Part shown: positions 15,982 to 25,845 of the stretch, piece after piece
How the letters are laid out: every line of letters starts with the position of its first letter
How positions within the stretch are numbered: the stretch's first letter is position 1
Source: Treponema sp. UBA4692
Lineage (GTDB): Bacteria > Spirochaetota > Spirochaetia > Treponematales > Treponemataceae
Assembly: GCA_002404895.1 (NCBI GenBank)
Contig: DHKO01000050.1
Coordinates: 143,974 to 207,973, forward strand
Reading direction: 5' to 3'
Length of the DNA stretch: 64,000 nucleotides
Notes under the pieces: model-generated
The model's database searches: none
Told to the model about the DNA's origin: nothing
Seen by the model: the letters and a program-made list of their open reading frames with translations, nothing else
Translations under genes and position numbers: made by a program

Positions 15982-16362
15982 TTACATACTGCGTGTTTTG
16001 CGAGGTCGGCAGCCGTTATGTGGAATTGGTGTAACATCAGAAATTGATTTTACTTTCAATCCGAGCGCGCCAAGAGCACGAACAGCATTTTCACGACCCA
16101 TGCCTGGACCCTTTACGTAAACATGCACTTCACGAAGACCATAGCTTACAGCCTTCTGAACTGCACTTTCTGCTACTGACTGAGCAGCGAATGGAGTTGA
16201 TTTTTTTGCTCCACGGAATCCAAGCCCACCAGAAGATGCCCAAGAAAGAGCATTTCCATTCAAATCTGTAATAGTTACGATAGTATTGTTAAACGTTGCC
16301 TGAATGTAAACATTGCCTTCATAAACGCTCTTCTTTTCCTTTCGCTTTTTTACGGTAGCCAT
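15982..16362 (-). CDS. rpsK: 30S ribosomal protein S11
   Basis: S11 forms part of the platform near the mRNA exit. The 126-aa protein shows [18 protein letters not shown], then [14 protein letters not shown] and the C-terminal [10 protein letters not shown] with the conserved basic tail. Length is normal. It follows rpsM by 18 bp in the alpha operon and is followed by a longer gap before rpoA, where rpsD would be in many other bacteria. Confidence 0.98.
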   Translation of the reverse strand: MATVKKRKEKKSVYEGNVYIQATFNNTIVTITDLNGNALSWASSGGLGFRGAKKSTPFAAQSVAESAVQKAVSYGLREVHVYVKGPGMGRENAVRALGALGLKVKSISDVTPIPHNGCRPRKTRSM

Positions 16363-16380
16363 TAACCTATCCTCCGCCTA

Positions 16381-16752
16381 TCAGACTGCTTTCTTCTTGT
16401 TAGCAACAGTCTTCTTTTTACCTTTGCGTGTACGCGCATTTGTACGAGTACGCTGTCCACGGCAAGGCAAACCTTTGCGATGACGAAGACCACGATAGCA
16501 ACCAATGTCCATCAGACGCTTAATGTTAAGACCAATCTCCGAACGAAGATGACCTTCAACCTTGTACTCGGCGTCAATAACGGCACGAAGCTTTGCCTGC
16601 TCATCCTGAGAAAGATCGCTTACCATTTTGTGTGGATCAATCTTTGTTTTCTCACAAATTGCTTTTGCTGACGAACGACCAATACCATAAACGTAAGTCA
16701 ACGCAATAACGATTTGCTTATTTGGGAGATCAACTCCCGCAATTCGAGCCAT
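16381..16752 (-). CDS. rpsM: 30S ribosomal protein S13
   Basis: S13 sits in the small-subunit head and contacts L5 and the P-site tRNA. The 123-aa sequence begins [15 protein letters not shown] and carries the helix-hairpin-helix [13 protein letters not shown] and the basic C-terminal tail [20 protein letters not shown]. Length and motifs are typical. It lies 10 bp after rpmJ. Confidence 0.98.
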   Translation of the reverse strand: MARIAGVDLPNKQIVIALTYVYGIGRSSAKAICEKTKIDPHKMVSDLSQDEQAKLRAVIDAEYKVEGHLRSEIGLNIKRLMDIGCYRGLRHRKGLPCRGQRTRTNARTRKGKKKTVANKKKAV

Positions 16753-16762
16753 CTGTTACTCC

Positions 16763-16876
16763 TTAGCCCTGTCTCTGCTTGTGTTTTGGGTTTGAACAAA
16801 TAATGCGGATTACTCCGTGTCTTTTGATTACCTTACACTTATCACAGATGGGCTTTACGCTGGTTCGTACTTTCAT
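16763..16876 (-). CDS. rpmJ: 50S ribosomal protein L36
   Basis: This 37-aa protein ([20 protein letters not shown] at the start, ending HKQRQG) is a zinc-binding large-subunit protein with Cys11, Cys14, Cys27 and His32 as ligands (CDKC then CSNPKH). It is the cysteine-containing form of L36. It follows secY after a 134-bp gap containing promoter-like sequences. infA, adk and map, which often lie between secY and rpmJ, are missing. Confidence 0.96.
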   Translation of the reverse strand: MKVRTSVKPICDKCKVIKRHGVIRIICSNPKHKQRQG

Positions 16877-16898
16877 AAAAGTCCCCCTAGGGATATAT

Positions 16899-16961
16899 AG
16901 TATACCTGCCTAAATCATGGCAACTCGCAATGAGCTACAATCTAGGTCTAGCGAGTATACC
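16899..16961 (-). promoter_or_regulatory. Candidate internal promoters before rpmJ (two GGTATACT boxes)
   Basis: On the minus strand two TATACT -10-like boxes occur (16954-16959 and 16899-16904), each preceded by GG; the first is TGGTATACT, an extended -10. They lie in the 134-bp secY-rpmJ gap and could drive rpmJ-rpsM-rpsK-rpoA-rplQ separately. No strong -35 is visible. Confidence 0.45.
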
Positions 16962-17010
16962 ACAAATTCCCAAAATTATTCTACAGAAAAAATCAGAAAT
17001 TTAGTAATTT

Positions 17011-18351
17011 CTACAAATTTCTTGATCTAAGTTTGCCCTTCTTTACAAGTCCTTCAGAGTGATGCATTTTAAGAAGCGCTTCAACTTGACTCATTGTATC
17101 CAAGTCAACACCGACCAAGATTAAAAGCGAAGTGCCGCCCATCAACATTGCAATTGACTGAGGGAACTGAAACAAAATCTGAATCAATGTTGGCAAAACA
17201 GCTATCAAAGCGAGGTATAAAGAACCTGGTAAAACAAGGCGATTTAAAACCTTCTGCAGGTATTCTTCAGTCTTGTCTGTGCGGATTCCTGGAATTGAGC
17301 CGCCGTTCTCTCTAATGTTCTTAGCTATTTCAGTAGGATTCAGTGTTACCTGAGTGTAGAAATAAGCAAAGAATATAATAAGAAGAACCAGCAAAATATT
17401 ATATACCCAGCCTGTTGGATTCAAAATTGTAGCGAGCTTGTTCACCCATCCGCCGTTTTTGTACTTACCGACACTGGAAATAATCTGCAGGGGGAAAGTA
17501 AGGAACGATGATGCAAAAATTACAGGGATAACTCCAGACGGATTAATTTTAAACGGAATGTATGTACTCTGTCCGCCATACATTTTTCTTCCAACAACAC
17601 GCTTTGCATAATGCACTGGAATTTTTCTCTCGCCAGACTGCTCGTAGACAACAAAGGCGATAATTCCAATAAACATAAGCAATACAATGATTACAAATAC
17701 TGCATTGATTCCACTGTTAGGGTCGCGAACTCTCTGAACGAGATCAATAACTGCGCTTGGAAGACGAGCAACGATACCTGCGAAGATTAACATAGAAATA
17801 CCGTTCCCAATTCCGTGTGCAGTAACCTGGTCACCCAACCAGATAGTAATCATAGCACCTGTAGTAACAGTAAGCATTGCAAGCAATTTAAATGCAAGCT
17901 GATTTTCGATAGCGATTGCTCCTGGAATACTAGAAGCATAAACTGTTACAGCCAAAGACTGAATCAAGCAAACAAATACTGTGCCGATTCTAGTCCAGGC
18001 CGCGAATTTGCGCTGCCCTCCATCCTCTTGAACTGCGCGTTTAAGAGAAGGGAAGATGATGAGTGCCAACTGCAAGATAATCTGTGTTGACACATACGGC
18101 ATAACACCGAGCATGAACACAGAAAATCTTTCGAAAGCACCACCGGCAAAAAAGTTCATATAACTGGCAAATGAGTTTTCAGCGGAATTCTGTGCAAGAT
18201 TGTCGAAATAATCAACAAGAACCTGCGCATTAATTCCAGGAATTGTCAAAACACATCCAAGTCGGAATACAACAAGAATCAAAAATGTAAAGAACAACTT
18301 TTGACGAAGCTCTTTAATTTTGAACATATTTACAATTGGACTATTTGCCAT
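17011..18351 (-). CDS. secY: Protein translocase subunit SecY
   Basis: SecY is the channel of the Sec translocon. The 446-aa protein has ten membrane segments and the conserved blocks MPYVSTQIILQLALI, GIGNGISMLIFAGI and the cytoplasmic loop GGSIPGIRTDKTEEYL. I place the start at 18351 (MANSPIVNMFKI), where GGAG lies 6 nt upstream, not at the ATG four codons earlier. It follows rplO by 28 bp. It would export the many signal-peptide proteins encoded at 48-64 kb. Confidence 0.98.
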   Translation of the reverse strand: MANSPIVNMFKIKELRQKLFFTFLILVVFRLGCVLTIPGINAQVLVDYFDNLAQNSAENSFASYMNFFAGGAFERFSVFMLGVMPYVSTQIILQLALIIFPSLKRAVQEDGGQRKFAAWTRIGTVFVCLIQSLAVTVYASSIPGAIAIENQLAFKLLAMLTVTTGAMITIWLGDQVTAHGIGNGISMLIFAGIVARLPSAVIDLVQRVRDPNSGINAVFVIIVLLMFIGIIAFVVYEQSGERKIPVHYAKRVVGRKMYGGQSTYIPFKINPSGVIPVIFASSFLTFPLQIISSVGKYKNGGWVNKLATILNPTGWVYNILLVLLIIFFAYFYTQVTLNPTEIAKNIRENGGSIPGIRTDKTEEYLQKVLNRLVLPGSLYLALIAVLPTLIQILFQFPQSIAMLMGGTSLLILVGVDLDTMSQVEALLKMHHSEGLVKKGKLRSRNL

Positions 18352-18379
18352 TGGTTTCTCCAAATATTACTTTTTTTAA

Positions 18380-18844
18380 CTATTTTTCAGCGCTTTCTGA
18401 TGTTTTTACAGAACCACCAGCCTTCTCGATTTTAGCTTTTGCGGAAGCAGAAACTTTATCTACATCGACAGTAAGATTCTTGTTCAAATCACCATTGCCA
18501 AGAACTTTTACCAGTTCTTTTACAGAACCAATCAAGCCCTTTGCAGCAAGTGTTTCTTTGTTGACTGTCTCGCCAGCCTCGAATTTTGCTTCAAGACTTT
18601 CAACATTCACAACTGAATACACTTTTTTGAACGGATAGTTAGAGAAACCACGCTGAGCGATGCGTCTGTAAAGCGGCATCTGACCGCCTTCAAATCCAAC
18701 GTAAGGATTTGCTTTTCCAGAACGCGACTGCTGTCCCTTGTTTCCTTTTCCTGCTGTTGTACCAAGTCCAGATGATGAACCACGACCAACACGCTTAGGT
18801 TTCTTGTTAGCACCCTCTGGCGCAGTCAACATAAAATCAGCCAT
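18380..18844 (-). CDS. rplO: 50S ribosomal protein L15
   Basis: L15 is a late-assembly large-subunit protein. The 154-aa sequence has the basic Gly-rich N-terminus (KKPKRVGRGSSSGLGTTAGKG), QSRSGKANPYVGFEGGQMPLYRR and a C-terminal globular part. The ATG overlaps the rpmD stop by one base (TAATG), so translation is coupled. The C-terminus ends with a short extension GGSVKTSESAEK. Confidence 0.97.
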   Translation of the reverse strand: MADFMLTAPEGANKKPKRVGRGSSSGLGTTAGKGNKGQQSRSGKANPYVGFEGGQMPLYRRIAQRGFSNYPFKKVYSVVNVESLEAKFEAGETVNKETLAAKGLIGSVKELVKVLGNGDLNKNLTVDVDKVSASAKAKIEKAGGSVKTSESAEK

Positions 18845-19029
18845 TAGTCAGCCTCCTCAACTCTTACAAGGTGCGATACAGCCGCTGCCATTCCGCGCAA
18901 TGCAGGTGAATCTTCTTTTACAACTGAAGAATTGATCTTTTTAAGACCAAGACTGCGAACAGTAGCTCTCTTTTCTGGCTTCTGTCCGATAACACTTCTT
19001 ACGAGTGTGATTTTAATCTTCTTAGCCAT
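18844..19029 (-). CDS. rpmD: 50S ribosomal protein L30
   Basis: The 61-aa protein [20 protein letters not shown]... carries the L30 signature TLVRSVIGQ and [10 protein letters not shown]. The start is set at 19029 (MAKK), two bases after the rpsE stop; an upstream in-frame ATG would extend it by four residues and is less likely. It is present here although several other bacterial groups have lost it. Confidence 0.96.
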   Translation of the reverse strand: MAKKIKITLVRSVIGQKPEKRATVRSLGLKKINSSVVKEDSPALRGMAAAVSHLVRVEEAD

Positions 19030-19031
19030 AA

Positions 19032-19547
19032 TCAACCCCACATATCCTGCAGAGATTTACCTCTGTTTGCTGCGATAGCTTTAGCATCCATGATGTTCTC
19101 AAGAGCTGAGAATGTAGCTCTTACAACATTCAACGGGCTAGATGATCCCAAAGACTTTGAAATAACATCAGTTGCACCAATTGCATCCATAATTGCACGT
19201 ACTGTGTTTCCAGCGATAATTCCAGTTCCTGGACAAGCTGGCTTAAGAAGAATTGATGAGCTCTTGTATTTTCCAATCATCTCATGCGGAATAGTTCCGT
19301 TTCTAACAGGAACATTCACCATGTTTCTCTTTGCGTGATCAACACTCTTTCTGATAGCTTCAGATACGTCATTAGCTTTTCCGAATCCGAATCCTACGCG
19401 ACCTTTTCCATCTCCAACAACTGTAAGAGCTGAGAAAGACATTCTGCGTCCGCCTTTTACAGTTTTAGCAGTACGGTTCAATCTTACGAGCTTTTCGATG
19501 TACTCTTTCTGGTCTCTTTCTTTATCAAATTTATTCTGGCGTTCCAT
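19032..19547 (-). CDS. rpsE: 30S ribosomal protein S5
   Basis: S5 takes part in decoding accuracy and mRNA unwinding. The 171-aa protein has the double-stranded-RNA-binding-like N-terminal domain ([33 protein letters not shown], read as the KGGR loop plus [10 protein letters not shown]) and the C-terminal domain starting [12 protein letters not shown]. Length is normal. A TAGGAG site precedes the ATG. Confidence 0.98.
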   Translation of the reverse strand: MERQNKFDKERDQKEYIEKLVRLNRTAKTVKGGRRMSFSALTVVGDGKGRVGFGFGKANDVSEAIRKSVDHAKRNMVNVPVRNGTIPHEMIGKYKSSSILLKPACPGTGIIAGNTVRAIMDAIGATDVISKSLGSSSPLNVVRATFSALENIMDAKAIAANRGKSLQDMWG

Positions 19548-19555
19548 AAAATCTC

Positions 19556-19918
19556 CTAGAAAATGATGCCTGCTTTGCGAGCACCATCAGCAAGGGCCTT
19601 AACAACACCATGATAAAGATAACCATTGCGGTCGAACACTACAGTTGTAATGTTTTTATCCTGCAGGCGTTTTCCAAATGCTTCACCAAGTTTTGCTGCA
19701 CCTTCAACTGTAGGTTTAATGTCAGCAAACTCTTTTTCCAAAGTGGAAATTGAAGCAAGGGTTCTACCCTCATCATCATTAATAACCTGAATATAAAGAT
19801 TCTTGTTGCTGCGGTAAACACTCATTCTTGGGCGTGCCGCAGTTCCGTAAATTGACTTACGGATGTGAATCTTACGATGCAGGCGTTTTCTTGCTTTGTC
19901 ATTCAGTTTCTTAAACAT
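19556..19918 (-). CDS. rplR: 50S ribosomal protein L18
   Basis: L18 binds 5S rRNA with L5 and L25. The 120-aa sequence shows [20 protein letters not shown] and the end [19 protein letters not shown], both typical. Spacing to rpsE is 8 bp. Confidence 0.98.
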   Translation of the reverse strand: MFKKLNDKARKRLHRKIHIRKSIYGTAARPRMSVYRSNKNLYIQVINDDEGRTLASISTLEKEFADIKPTVEGAAKLGEAFGKRLQDKNITTVVFDRNGYLYHGVVKALADGARKAGIIF

Positions 19919-19928
19919 CTGTTACACC

Positions 19929-20468
19929 TTATTTAACGCCGGTCTTACCGACTTTGCGTCTGATGACTTCAGTTTCATAGCGGATTCCCTTGCCCTTGTA
20001 AGGCTCAGGCTTGCGCAATTTTCGAATCTGAGCGCTGAATTCACCTACATCTTTCTTGCTCATTCCGCTAATAGTAACTTTACCGTTAGCATCTGCAACA
20101 ACTGTAAGTCCTTCAGGAATAATTGCGATGAAGTCAGATGAATATCCGAGGTTCATTACAAGCTCTTTACCCTTAACTTCAGCACGATAACCAACACCAG
20201 TGATTACCAATGTTTTTGAATAACCAGTTGTAACGCCTACAACCATGTTATGAATCAAGTTGCGATACAAACCATGCGCTGCGCTGGCATTCTTTGAATT
20301 GTCAACAGGAGTAACAACAACTTCAGTGCCTTTTACTTCAACATTTACTCTGTCGTTTACGTGCTGTTTCAATTCACCTTTTGGACCTTTTACGGTTACA
20401 AATCCTGGCTCGACTTTGACTGTAACACCTGCTGGAATAGCAACAGGAAGCTTACCAATTTTTGACAT
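19929..20468 (-). CDS. rplF: 50S ribosomal protein L6
   Basis: L6 lies near the factor-binding stalk. The 179-aa protein begins [15 protein letters not shown] and ends with the conserved [19 protein letters not shown]. The start at 20468 is fixed by GAGGAGG 6 nt upstream; a GTG seven codons earlier would overlap rpsH and is rejected. Two repeated L6 domains are evident. Confidence 0.98.
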   Translation of the reverse strand: MSKIGKLPVAIPAGVTVKVEPGFVTVKGPKGELKQHVNDRVNVEVKGTEVVVTPVDNSKNASAAHGLYRNLIHNMVVGVTTGYSKTLVITGVGYRAEVKGKELVMNLGYSSDFIAIIPEGLTVVADANGKVTISGMSKKDVGEFSAQIRKLRKPEPYKGKGIRYETEVIRRKVGKTGVK

Positions 20469-20482
20469 TTTCTTCCTCCTCG

Positions 20483-20881
20483 TTACCAAACTTTGCAGAT
20501 TAACTCGCCGCCAACCATTTTCTCACTTGCTTTCTTTCCAGTTGTTACACCGACAGAAGTTGAAACAATCAATGTTCCAAGTCCGTTGAAAACACGTGGC
20601 AACTCTTTGTAGCCAGAATAAACACGACGACCAGGCGTAGAGATTTTCTCGACACCGTGAATAACTGAATTGTTAGCATCATCATATTTCAAGAAGATTC
20701 TCAAGATGTTTTTTCCATCTTCCTGAACTTTCTTGAAATTCTTAATGTAACCTTCTGTCTTCAAGATCTTAACAATCTCGAGCTTCAATTTTGAAGCAGG
20801 AACATCAACCTTTTCATGGCGAGCCTGAACAGCGTTACGAACCTTAGTCAGCATATCTGCGATTGGGTCTGATACACTCAT
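20483..20881 (-). CDS. rpsH: 30S ribosomal protein S8
   Basis: S8 binds helix 21 of 16S rRNA and in E. coli represses the spc operon. The 132-aa protein starts [17 protein letters not shown] and ends [26 protein letters not shown], with the STSxG block intact. Spc-operon autoregulation by S8 near rplE is possible but not visible from sequence alone. Confidence 0.98.
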   Translation of the reverse strand: MSVSDPIADMLTKVRNAVQARHEKVDVPASKLKLEIVKILKTEGYIKNFKKVQEDGKNILRIFLKYDDANNSVIHGVEKISTPGRRVYSGYKELPRVFNGLGTLIVSTSVGVTTGKKASEKMVGGELICKVW

Positions 20882-20897
20882 TTTTACTTCTCCTCCA

Positions 20898-21083
20898 CTA
20901 CCAAGATGATTTTGTTACGCCTGGCAACAGGCCTTCACTAGCCATTTTGCGGAAGCAGATACGACACATCTTATACTTACGCAAATATCCGCGAGGGCGA
21001 CCGCAAATCTGACAGCGATTGTACTCGCGTGTCTTGTATTTAGGTGTGCGGTTAGCCTTAATAATCAATGATTTCTTTGCCAT
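20898..21083 (-). CDS. rpsZ: 30S ribosomal protein S14, zinc-binding type
   Basis: At 61 aa this is the short C+ (type Z) S14: CQIC and CRIC separated by 12 residues bind zinc. The zinc-free paralogue is not in the window. It lies 7 bp after rplE. Confidence 0.98.
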   Translation of the reverse strand: MAKKSLIIKANRTPKYKTREYNRCQICGRPRGYLRKYKMCRICFRKMASEGLLPGVTKSSW

Positions 21084-21090
21084 ACTTCAC

Positions 21091-21642
21091 CTACTTTCTG
21101 AAAGGCATATTGAACTTGGTAAGAAGAGCTTTTGCTTCAGCATCAGTTCTTGCACTTGTTACAATTGCGATGTTCATTCCGGCAATCTTAGTGATTTTGT
21201 CAAAGTCGATTTCCGGGAAGATAATCTGCTCTGTAATACCAAGCGAGAAGTTTCCGTGTCCGTCAAAGCCAGTAGCCTTAACACCACGGAAATCCTTTAC
21301 ACGAGGTAATGCAACATTGATAAGGCGGTCCAAGAATTCATACATGATGTTACCACGCAATGTTACCATTACACCTACTTCATTGCCCTCACGAAGCTTG
21401 AAGTTAGCAATACTCTTTTTCGCTCTTGTCTTAACAGCATGCTGTCCAGTTATCTGAGTAATATCAGCAACTGCGGCGTCAAGGAGTTTCTTGTTAGTGA
21501 GAGCCTCGCCAACACCCATGCTTACTACAACCTTTTTGATTGCAGGAATCTGCATTACAGATGTGTAACCGAGCTCTTTGAAAAGCTCAGGAGCGATTTT
21601 TTCCTTATAGACTTTCTTAAGCCGTGGTACGTAATTTTCCAT
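21091..21642 (-). CDS. rplE: 50S ribosomal protein L5
   Basis: L5 binds 5S rRNA and contacts S13 and P-site tRNA. The 183-aa protein starts [20 protein letters not shown] and includes [21 protein letters not shown] and [11 protein letters not shown] use the ATG at 21642, which shares a base with the rplX stop (TAATG), instead of an upstream ATG six codons earlier. Confidence 0.97.
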   Translation of the reverse strand: MENYVPRLKKVYKEKIAPELFKELGYTSVMQIPAIKKVVVSMGVGEALTNKKLLDAAVADITQITGQHAVKTRAKKSIANFKLREGNEVGVMVTLRGNIMYEFLDRLINVALPRVKDFRGVKATGFDGHGNFSLGITEQIIFPEIDFDKITKIAGMNIAIVTSARTDAEAKALLTKFNMPFRK

Positions 21643-21956
21643 TACAGTGCTTCTCCACATTTACGGCAAACACGAATTTTCTTGTCGCCGTCAATTTTAT
21701 AACCAGCTCTAGTTACACCGCATTTTTTGCAAACGAGTGCAACGTTAGAAATGTGCAACGGAGCCTCGATCTCGACGATTCCGCCCTGATCCTGCTGGCT
21801 GCGCTTTTTCATTGCTTTCTTGGCGATATTAACACCAGTAACAATTACTGCATCTTTTTTTGTAAGAACGCGAGCAACAGTTCCTGTTTTGCCTTTATCT
21901 TTTCCAGCAATTACCTGTACTGTATCGTCCTTATGGATTTTGAATTTCTTGTTCAT
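21642..21956 (-). CDS. rplX: 50S ribosomal protein L24 with zinc-ribbon C-terminus
   Basis: L24 is an assembly initiator at the 5' domain of 23S rRNA. The 104-aa protein has the KOW motif [20 protein letters not shown] and a C-terminal CKKC...CRKC pair (about 17 residues between pairs) that probably binds zinc; E. coli L24 lacks these cysteines but they occur in other bacteria. Confidence 0.97.
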   Translation of the reverse strand: MNKKFKIHKDDTVQVIAGKDKGKTGTVARVLTKKDAVIVTGVNIAKKAMKKRSQQDQGGIVEIEAPLHISNVALVCKKCGVTRAGYKIDGDKKIRVCRKCGEAL

Positions 21957-21969
21957 TATTCAATTCTCC

Positions 21970-22338
21970 TTACAGAACTTCCGGTGCAAGTGAAACGATT
22001 TTCATGTAATCCATGTCACGAAGCTCACGAGCTACTGGTCCGAAAATACGTTTTCCTTTTGGGTTCTTGTCATCATCAACGATTACGCAAGCGTTATCAT
22101 CAAAACGGATGTAAGTTCCATCAGGACGGCGGTACTCTTTCGCAACACGAACGATTACAGCCTTCTGTACCGTACCTTCTTTGATTGTAGATGTTGGAAT
22201 TGCTTCCTTTACAGCTACTACTACAACGTCACCGATTCCGGCATAACGGCGATGTGAACCGCCGAGAACCTTGATTACCTGAACGAGCTTTGCGCCAGAG
22301 TTATCGGCAACAGTCATCTTTGATTGCATCTGCAGCAT
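21970..22338 (-). CDS. rplN: 50S ribosomal protein L14
   Basis: The 122-aa protein starts [20 protein letters not shown], the hallmark of L14, and ends [11 protein letters not shown]. It forms a bridge to the small subunit. Ribosome-binding site and 14-bp spacing to rpsQ are normal. Confidence 0.98.
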   Translation of the reverse strand: MLQMQSKMTVADNSGAKLVQVIKVLGGSHRRYAGIGDVVVVAVKEAIPTSTIKEGTVQKAVIVRVAKEYRRPDGTYIRFDDNACVIVDDDKNPKGKRIFGPVARELRDMDYMKIVSLAPEVL

Positions 22339-22352
22339 GATTAACTCCTTAC

Positions 22353-22622
22353 TTATTTAGCTCTTTCGATAATCTCAGCCAATCTCCAGCATTTCTCTTT
22401 GCTGATTGGACTGCATTCTACGATACGAACTGTGTCACCAATGTGAGCTTCGTTCTTTTCATCGTGCGCCTTGCACTTCTTAGTGCGTGTGACGTATTTC
22501 TTGTAAAGGGTATCCATCCTTTTTGTATCGATAGAAACAACAATTGTCTTGTCCATTTTGTCGCTTGTTACGATACCAACAAAAGCTCGTTTACCACCCT
22601 TTGTTTTAACCTGTTCTGCCAC
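22353..22622 (-). CDS. rpsQ: 30S ribosomal protein S17
   Basis: The 89-aa OB-fold protein has [17 protein letters not shown] and [20 protein letters not shown], the two diagnostic blocks. It lies between rpmC (10 bp) and rplN in the standard S10-spc order. Confidence 0.97.
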   Translation of the reverse strand: MAEQVKTKGGKRAFVGIVTSDKMDKTIVVSIDTKRMDTLYKKYVTRTKKCKAHDEKNEAHIGDTVRIVECSPISKEKCWRLAEIIERAK

Positions 22623-22632
22623 GGGTCAACTC

Positions 22633-22845
22633 CTATTTATTTAATCCTGCAATTTCTTTTGCACGGATGAGCGTATTCAATCTTGCAATCTGGCGACGCA
22701 TAGTACGCTTCTGCATAGGGTTATCTACATGTCCAACCACCATCTGGAAGCGGAAATCCATGTATTTCTGTTTAAGTTCATTGCGTTCTGAAACCAATTC
22801 AGCGTAAGACAATTCTTTTACATTCTTTTTCTTTGTATCAGCCAT
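22633..22845 (-). CDS. rpmC: 50S ribosomal protein L29
   Basis: The 70-aa helical hairpin protein KKKNVKELSYAELVSERNEL with RRQIARLNTLIRAKE is L29, located beside the tunnel exit where trigger factor and SRP dock. Confidence 0.97.
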   Translation of the reverse strand: MADTKKKNVKELSYAELVSERNELKQKYMDFRFQMVVGHVDNPMQKRTMRRQIARLNTLIRAKEIAGLNK

Positions 22846-22856
22846 TTTCTTACTCC

Positions 22857-23273
22857 TTAGTCTTTAGTTGGTTTGAATGCAATTTTTGTTTTGATTGGAA
22901 GTTTATCAGCTGCGAGAGAAAGAGCCGCCTCAGCAAGCTTCAAGTCAACTCCGCCAACTTCAAACAAAATTACACCTGGTTTAATTACTGCAGCCCACCA
23001 TTCCGGAGCACCTTTTCCTTTACCCATACGAGTATCAGCAGGTTTCTTTGTAATTGACTTGTCTGGGAAAACGCGCAACCAAACGTTTCCTTTTCTTTCG
23101 AGCTTACGGTTGATAGCAACACGAGCAGCTTCGATGTGTTTAGCGTTGAGCCAAACCGGTTCCAAAGCTACGAGAGCAATATCTCCGAAGTCGATGTTGT
23201 TAGCACGTGTAGCATTACCTTTGATTCTACCGCGCTGTATTTTACGGTGAATAATTCTCTTAGGACTAAGCAT
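22857..23273 (-). CDS. rplP: 50S ribosomal protein L16
   Basis: L16 organises the A-site tRNA region. The 138-aa protein starts MLSPKRIIHRKIQRGRIKG and includes RVFPDKSITKKPADTRMGKG and GAPEWWAAVIKPG, all standard. The arginine in the RMGKGKG stretch that is hydroxylated in some bacteria is present. Confidence 0.98.
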   Translation of the reverse strand: MLSPKRIIHRKIQRGRIKGNATRANNIDFGDIALVALEPVWLNAKHIEAARVAINRKLERKGNVWLRVFPDKSITKKPADTRMGKGKGAPEWWAAVIKPGVILFEVGGVDLKLAEAALSLAADKLPIKTKIAFKPTKD

Positions 23274-23278
23274 TTACA

Positions 23279-24037
23279 TTACTCCTTAGAAGTGTCTGCA
23301 GCGCGAGAATTTCTTCTAGCTCTTGGCTTTTCATCGCCTGAAGCCTGAGAACGATCATGGCGTGGCTTGCGTACAAGCTGACCAGCATCTTCATTCTGCT
23401 CATGACCATATTTCATTCCATTGTAAACCCACACTTTTACACCTATTTTTCCGTATGTTGTGTGAGCCTCGAATGTTCCATAGTCAATGTCTGCACGAAG
23501 AGTATGAAGAGGAACACGTCCTTCCTTATGCTCTTCAGAGCGTCTCATTTCTGCTCCACCAAGACGACCAGAAACACGGACTTTAATTCCAAGTGCTCCG
23601 TTCTTCATAGCGTTTGCAGAAGCCTGCTTGAGAGCCTTGCGGAATGAACCGCGACCGCTAAGCTGGCGTCCAACGTTCTGTGCAATCAAGTTAGCATTGA
23701 TTTCAGCACGTTTGATTTCCTTAATCTTAATCTGAACTTTTTTTGTCAGCTTAGACTGGATTTCAGCACTGATTTTCTCAATGTTTGCACCTTTTACACC
23801 AATAATTACACCCGGGCGTGCTGTGTGAATAACGATTGTTACACGCTGTGGATGACGTACAATTTCGATTTCTGCAATGTCTGCATTCTGGCATTCCGGC
23901 AATGCTTTTACCATGTTGCGGATTTTGAGATCCTCAATCACGAGATCAGCATATTCGCGAGGATTTGCATACCAGCGAGACTGCCAAGTCTTGTTTACTC
24001 CAAGACGCAAACCGATAGGATTTACTTTCTGACCCAC
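23279..24037 (-). CDS. rpsC: 30S ribosomal protein S3
   Basis: S3 lines the mRNA entry tunnel. The 252-aa protein has [20 protein letters not shown], the KH type II domain with [10 protein letters not shown], and the C-terminal block [20 protein letters not shown]. The last 35 residues form a basic, Ser/Arg-rich tail ([17 protein letters not shown]), longer than in E. coli. Confidence 0.98.
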   Translation of the reverse strand: MGQKVNPIGLRLGVNKTWQSRWYANPREYADLVIEDLKIRNMVKALPECQNADIAEIEIVRHPQRVTIVIHTARPGVIIGVKGANIEKISAEIQSKLTKKVQIKIKEIKRAEINANLIAQNVGRQLSGRGSFRKALKQASANAMKNGALGIKVRVSGRLGGAEMRRSEEHKEGRVPLHTLRADIDYGTFEAHTTYGKIGVKVWVYNGMKYGHEQNEDAGQLVRKPRHDRSQASGDEKPRARRNSRAADTSKE

Positions 24038-24038
24038 T

Positions 24039-24395
24039 TTATTCCCCCGCCTTCTCGTCTACAATGACGGTGATATGACACATACGTTTCAAGAGCTGAT
24101 CAGCACGTCCGCGAGCACGGAACCAAACTCTCTTAAGTCTCGGACCTTCGTCGATGCGAATTTCCTTAACGAAAAGCATATCTTCATCGAGCTTCTTGTT
24201 GCCATACAGAGCGTTAGCAACAGCTGATTTCAGAGTTGACTGAATCAACCGAGCACCTTTCTGAGGCATATTATCAAGAATTGCCATAGCTTCTGAGCAT
24301 GACTTCTGATTGATTACACGAGCTACAGGGCGAACCTTTGTAGGTGATGCAATCAGGAATTTAGAAGTGGCTACATAACCTTTCTTTTCAGCCAT
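24039..24395 (-). CDS. rplV: 50S ribosomal protein L22
   Basis: L22 reaches into the exit tunnel; its hairpin is a macrolide-resistance site. The 118-aa protein starts [21 protein letters not shown] use the ATG at 24395, preceded by AAAGGTGG, over a GTG three codons earlier. The hairpin region [18 protein letters not shown] is intact without insertions. Confidence 0.97.
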   Translation of the reverse strand: MAEKKGYVATSKFLIASPTKVRPVARVINQKSCSEAMAILDNMPQKGARLIQSTLKSAVANALYGNKKLDEDMLFVKEIRIDEGPRLKRVWFRARGRADQLLKRMCHITVIVDEKAGE

Positions 24396-24411
24396 AATAT
24401 CCACCTTTCAA

Positions 24412-24690
24412 TTATGCCTTTGCGGCTGTTTTGTCGCCACCATGTCCCTTGAATGTACGTGTTGCAGCAAATTCACCGAGCTTATGGCCAACGAGGTTTT
24501 CTGTTACGTAAACAGGAATCCATGACTTTCCGTTGTAAACACTGATTGTGTTTCCAACCATCTCTGGAATGATTGTAGAGCAGCGAGAATATGTCTTAAT
24601 CATCTTCTTGTCTGACTCTTTGTTCATTTCAATAACTTTCTTATAGAGACTCTTTTCAATAAAAGGTCCCTTCTTAACAGATCTTGACAC
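24412..24690 (-). CDS. rpsS: 30S ribosomal protein S19
   Basis: The 92-aa head protein starts [19 protein letters not shown] and includes [19 protein letters not shown] and [14 protein letters not shown], all typical of S19. Confidence 0.98.
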   Translation of the reverse strand: MSRSVKKGPFIEKSLYKKVIEMNKESDKKMIKTYSRCSTIIPEMVGNTISVYNGKSWIPVYVTENLVGHKLGEFAATRTFKGHGGDKTAAKA

Positions 24691-24707
24691 CGTTAACTCC
24701 TCTAAGA

Positions 24708-25532
24708 TTACTTCTTGCGACGTGAAACGATGAAGCGGCTAGAAGTCTTTCTTCTATTGCGAGTCTTGTAGCCTCTACATGGCTGACCCCAAGGAGTAAC
24801 AGGAACGTGTCCTTTACCAGCACCTTCACCACCACCAAGCGGATGATCTACCGGGTTCATAGCCATACCACGAACTGTTGGACGGATACCAAGCCAGCGT
24901 TTGCGTCCAGCTTTTCCAAGCTGAGTGTTCATTCTGTCTTCGTTTCCTACGATACCAATAGTTGCATAACATTTAGCGTTAATGCGGCGAGTTTCACCTG
25001 ATGGAAGACGAACGATTACATAATCGCCATCTTTAGCAGCAACAAGTGCGCCTGCACCTGCAGAGCGAACAAGCTGACCACCGCGACCAAGTGTAAGCTC
25101 GATGTTATGGATTGTGAAACCAACTGGGATAACTCCCAATGGAAGTGCATTTCCAACTGTTGGAGCTGCATTTTCACCAGCCATAATTTTCTGTCCCACT
25201 ACAAGACCTTTTGGTGCGATGATGTATCTTTTTTCACCATCAGCATAAAAAATCAAAGCAATATTAGCAGAGCGGTTAGGATCGTATTCAATAGTCTTAA
25301 CTGTTCCTGGAATACCATGCTTATTGCGTTTGAAATCAATAATACGATATCTGCGTTTGTGACCGCCGCCCTGGTGTCTTACAGAAATACGACCACCAGC
25401 ACCACGACCAGCATGAGATTTTAAACCTGATACCAGTGTCTTCTCGGGTCTATCTGTTGTCAGTTCATCTCTTACCAAATCAATGCGGTTTCGAGTACCG
25501 GCTGAATATGGTTTAAAAACTTTAAGAGCCAT
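24708..25532 (-). CDS. rplB: 50S ribosomal protein L2
   Basis: L2 is required for subunit association and peptidyl transfer. The 274-aa protein has [35 protein letters not shown] and [14 protein letters not shown]. The His of NPVDHP (E. coli His229) is kept; the second His of the common DHPHGGG block is Leu here (DHPLGGGEG). Start and spacing are normal. Confidence 0.98.
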   Translation of the reverse strand: MALKVFKPYSAGTRNRIDLVRDELTTDRPEKTLVSGLKSHAGRGAGGRISVRHQGGGHKRRYRIIDFKRNKHGIPGTVKTIEYDPNRSANIALIFYADGEKRYIIAPKGLVVGQKIMAGENAAPTVGNALPLGVIPVGFTIHNIELTLGRGGQLVRSAGAGALVAAKDGDYVIVRLPSGETRRINAKCYATIGIVGNEDRMNTQLGKAGRKRWLGIRPTVRGMAMNPVDHPLGGGEGAGKGHVPVTPWGQPCRGYKTRNRRKTSSRFIVSRRKK

Positions 25533-25557
25533 CTGGTTCCCCTTAATTTAAGAAGGC

Positions 25558-25845
25558 TTAAACGCCTTCAAATACCTTAATTGTCTCACCAGGAGCAAGG
25601 CGTACAGTAGCCTTTTTCCAGCTGGCAGTTTTTCCAGGTTTTCCACGAACCCTTTTAACTTTGCCAAGTACATTGAGAGTTGTACAAGAAACAACTTTTA
25701 CATTGAAGATTTTAGATACAGCTTCTTTAATCTGAAACTTTGTTGCATCTGGAGCTACTTTGAAAACATACTTGCCCTGCTCACGCAAAGTAGTCGCTTT
25801 CTCAGAAAGTATAGGCTCAATAATTACATCAGTAAGAGCGATCAT
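25558..25845 (-). CDS. rplW: 50S ribosomal protein L23
   Basis: L23 is the docking site for trigger factor and SRP at the tunnel exit. The 95-aa protein has IEPILSEKATTLREQGKYVF and KVRGKPGKTASWKKA. Its ATG shares one base with the rplD stop, so translation is coupled. Confidence 0.97.
   Translation of the reverse strand: MIALTDVIIEPILSEKATTLREQGKYVFKVAPDATKFQIKEAVSKIFNVKVVSCTTLNVLGKVKRVRGKPGKTASWKKATVRLAPGETIKVFEGV

Noticed and set aside
24708..25532. Defective L2 because the second His of DHPHGG is Leu
   Set aside because: The catalytically important His229 equivalent is present; the other position may be variable, and the rest of L2 is normal.
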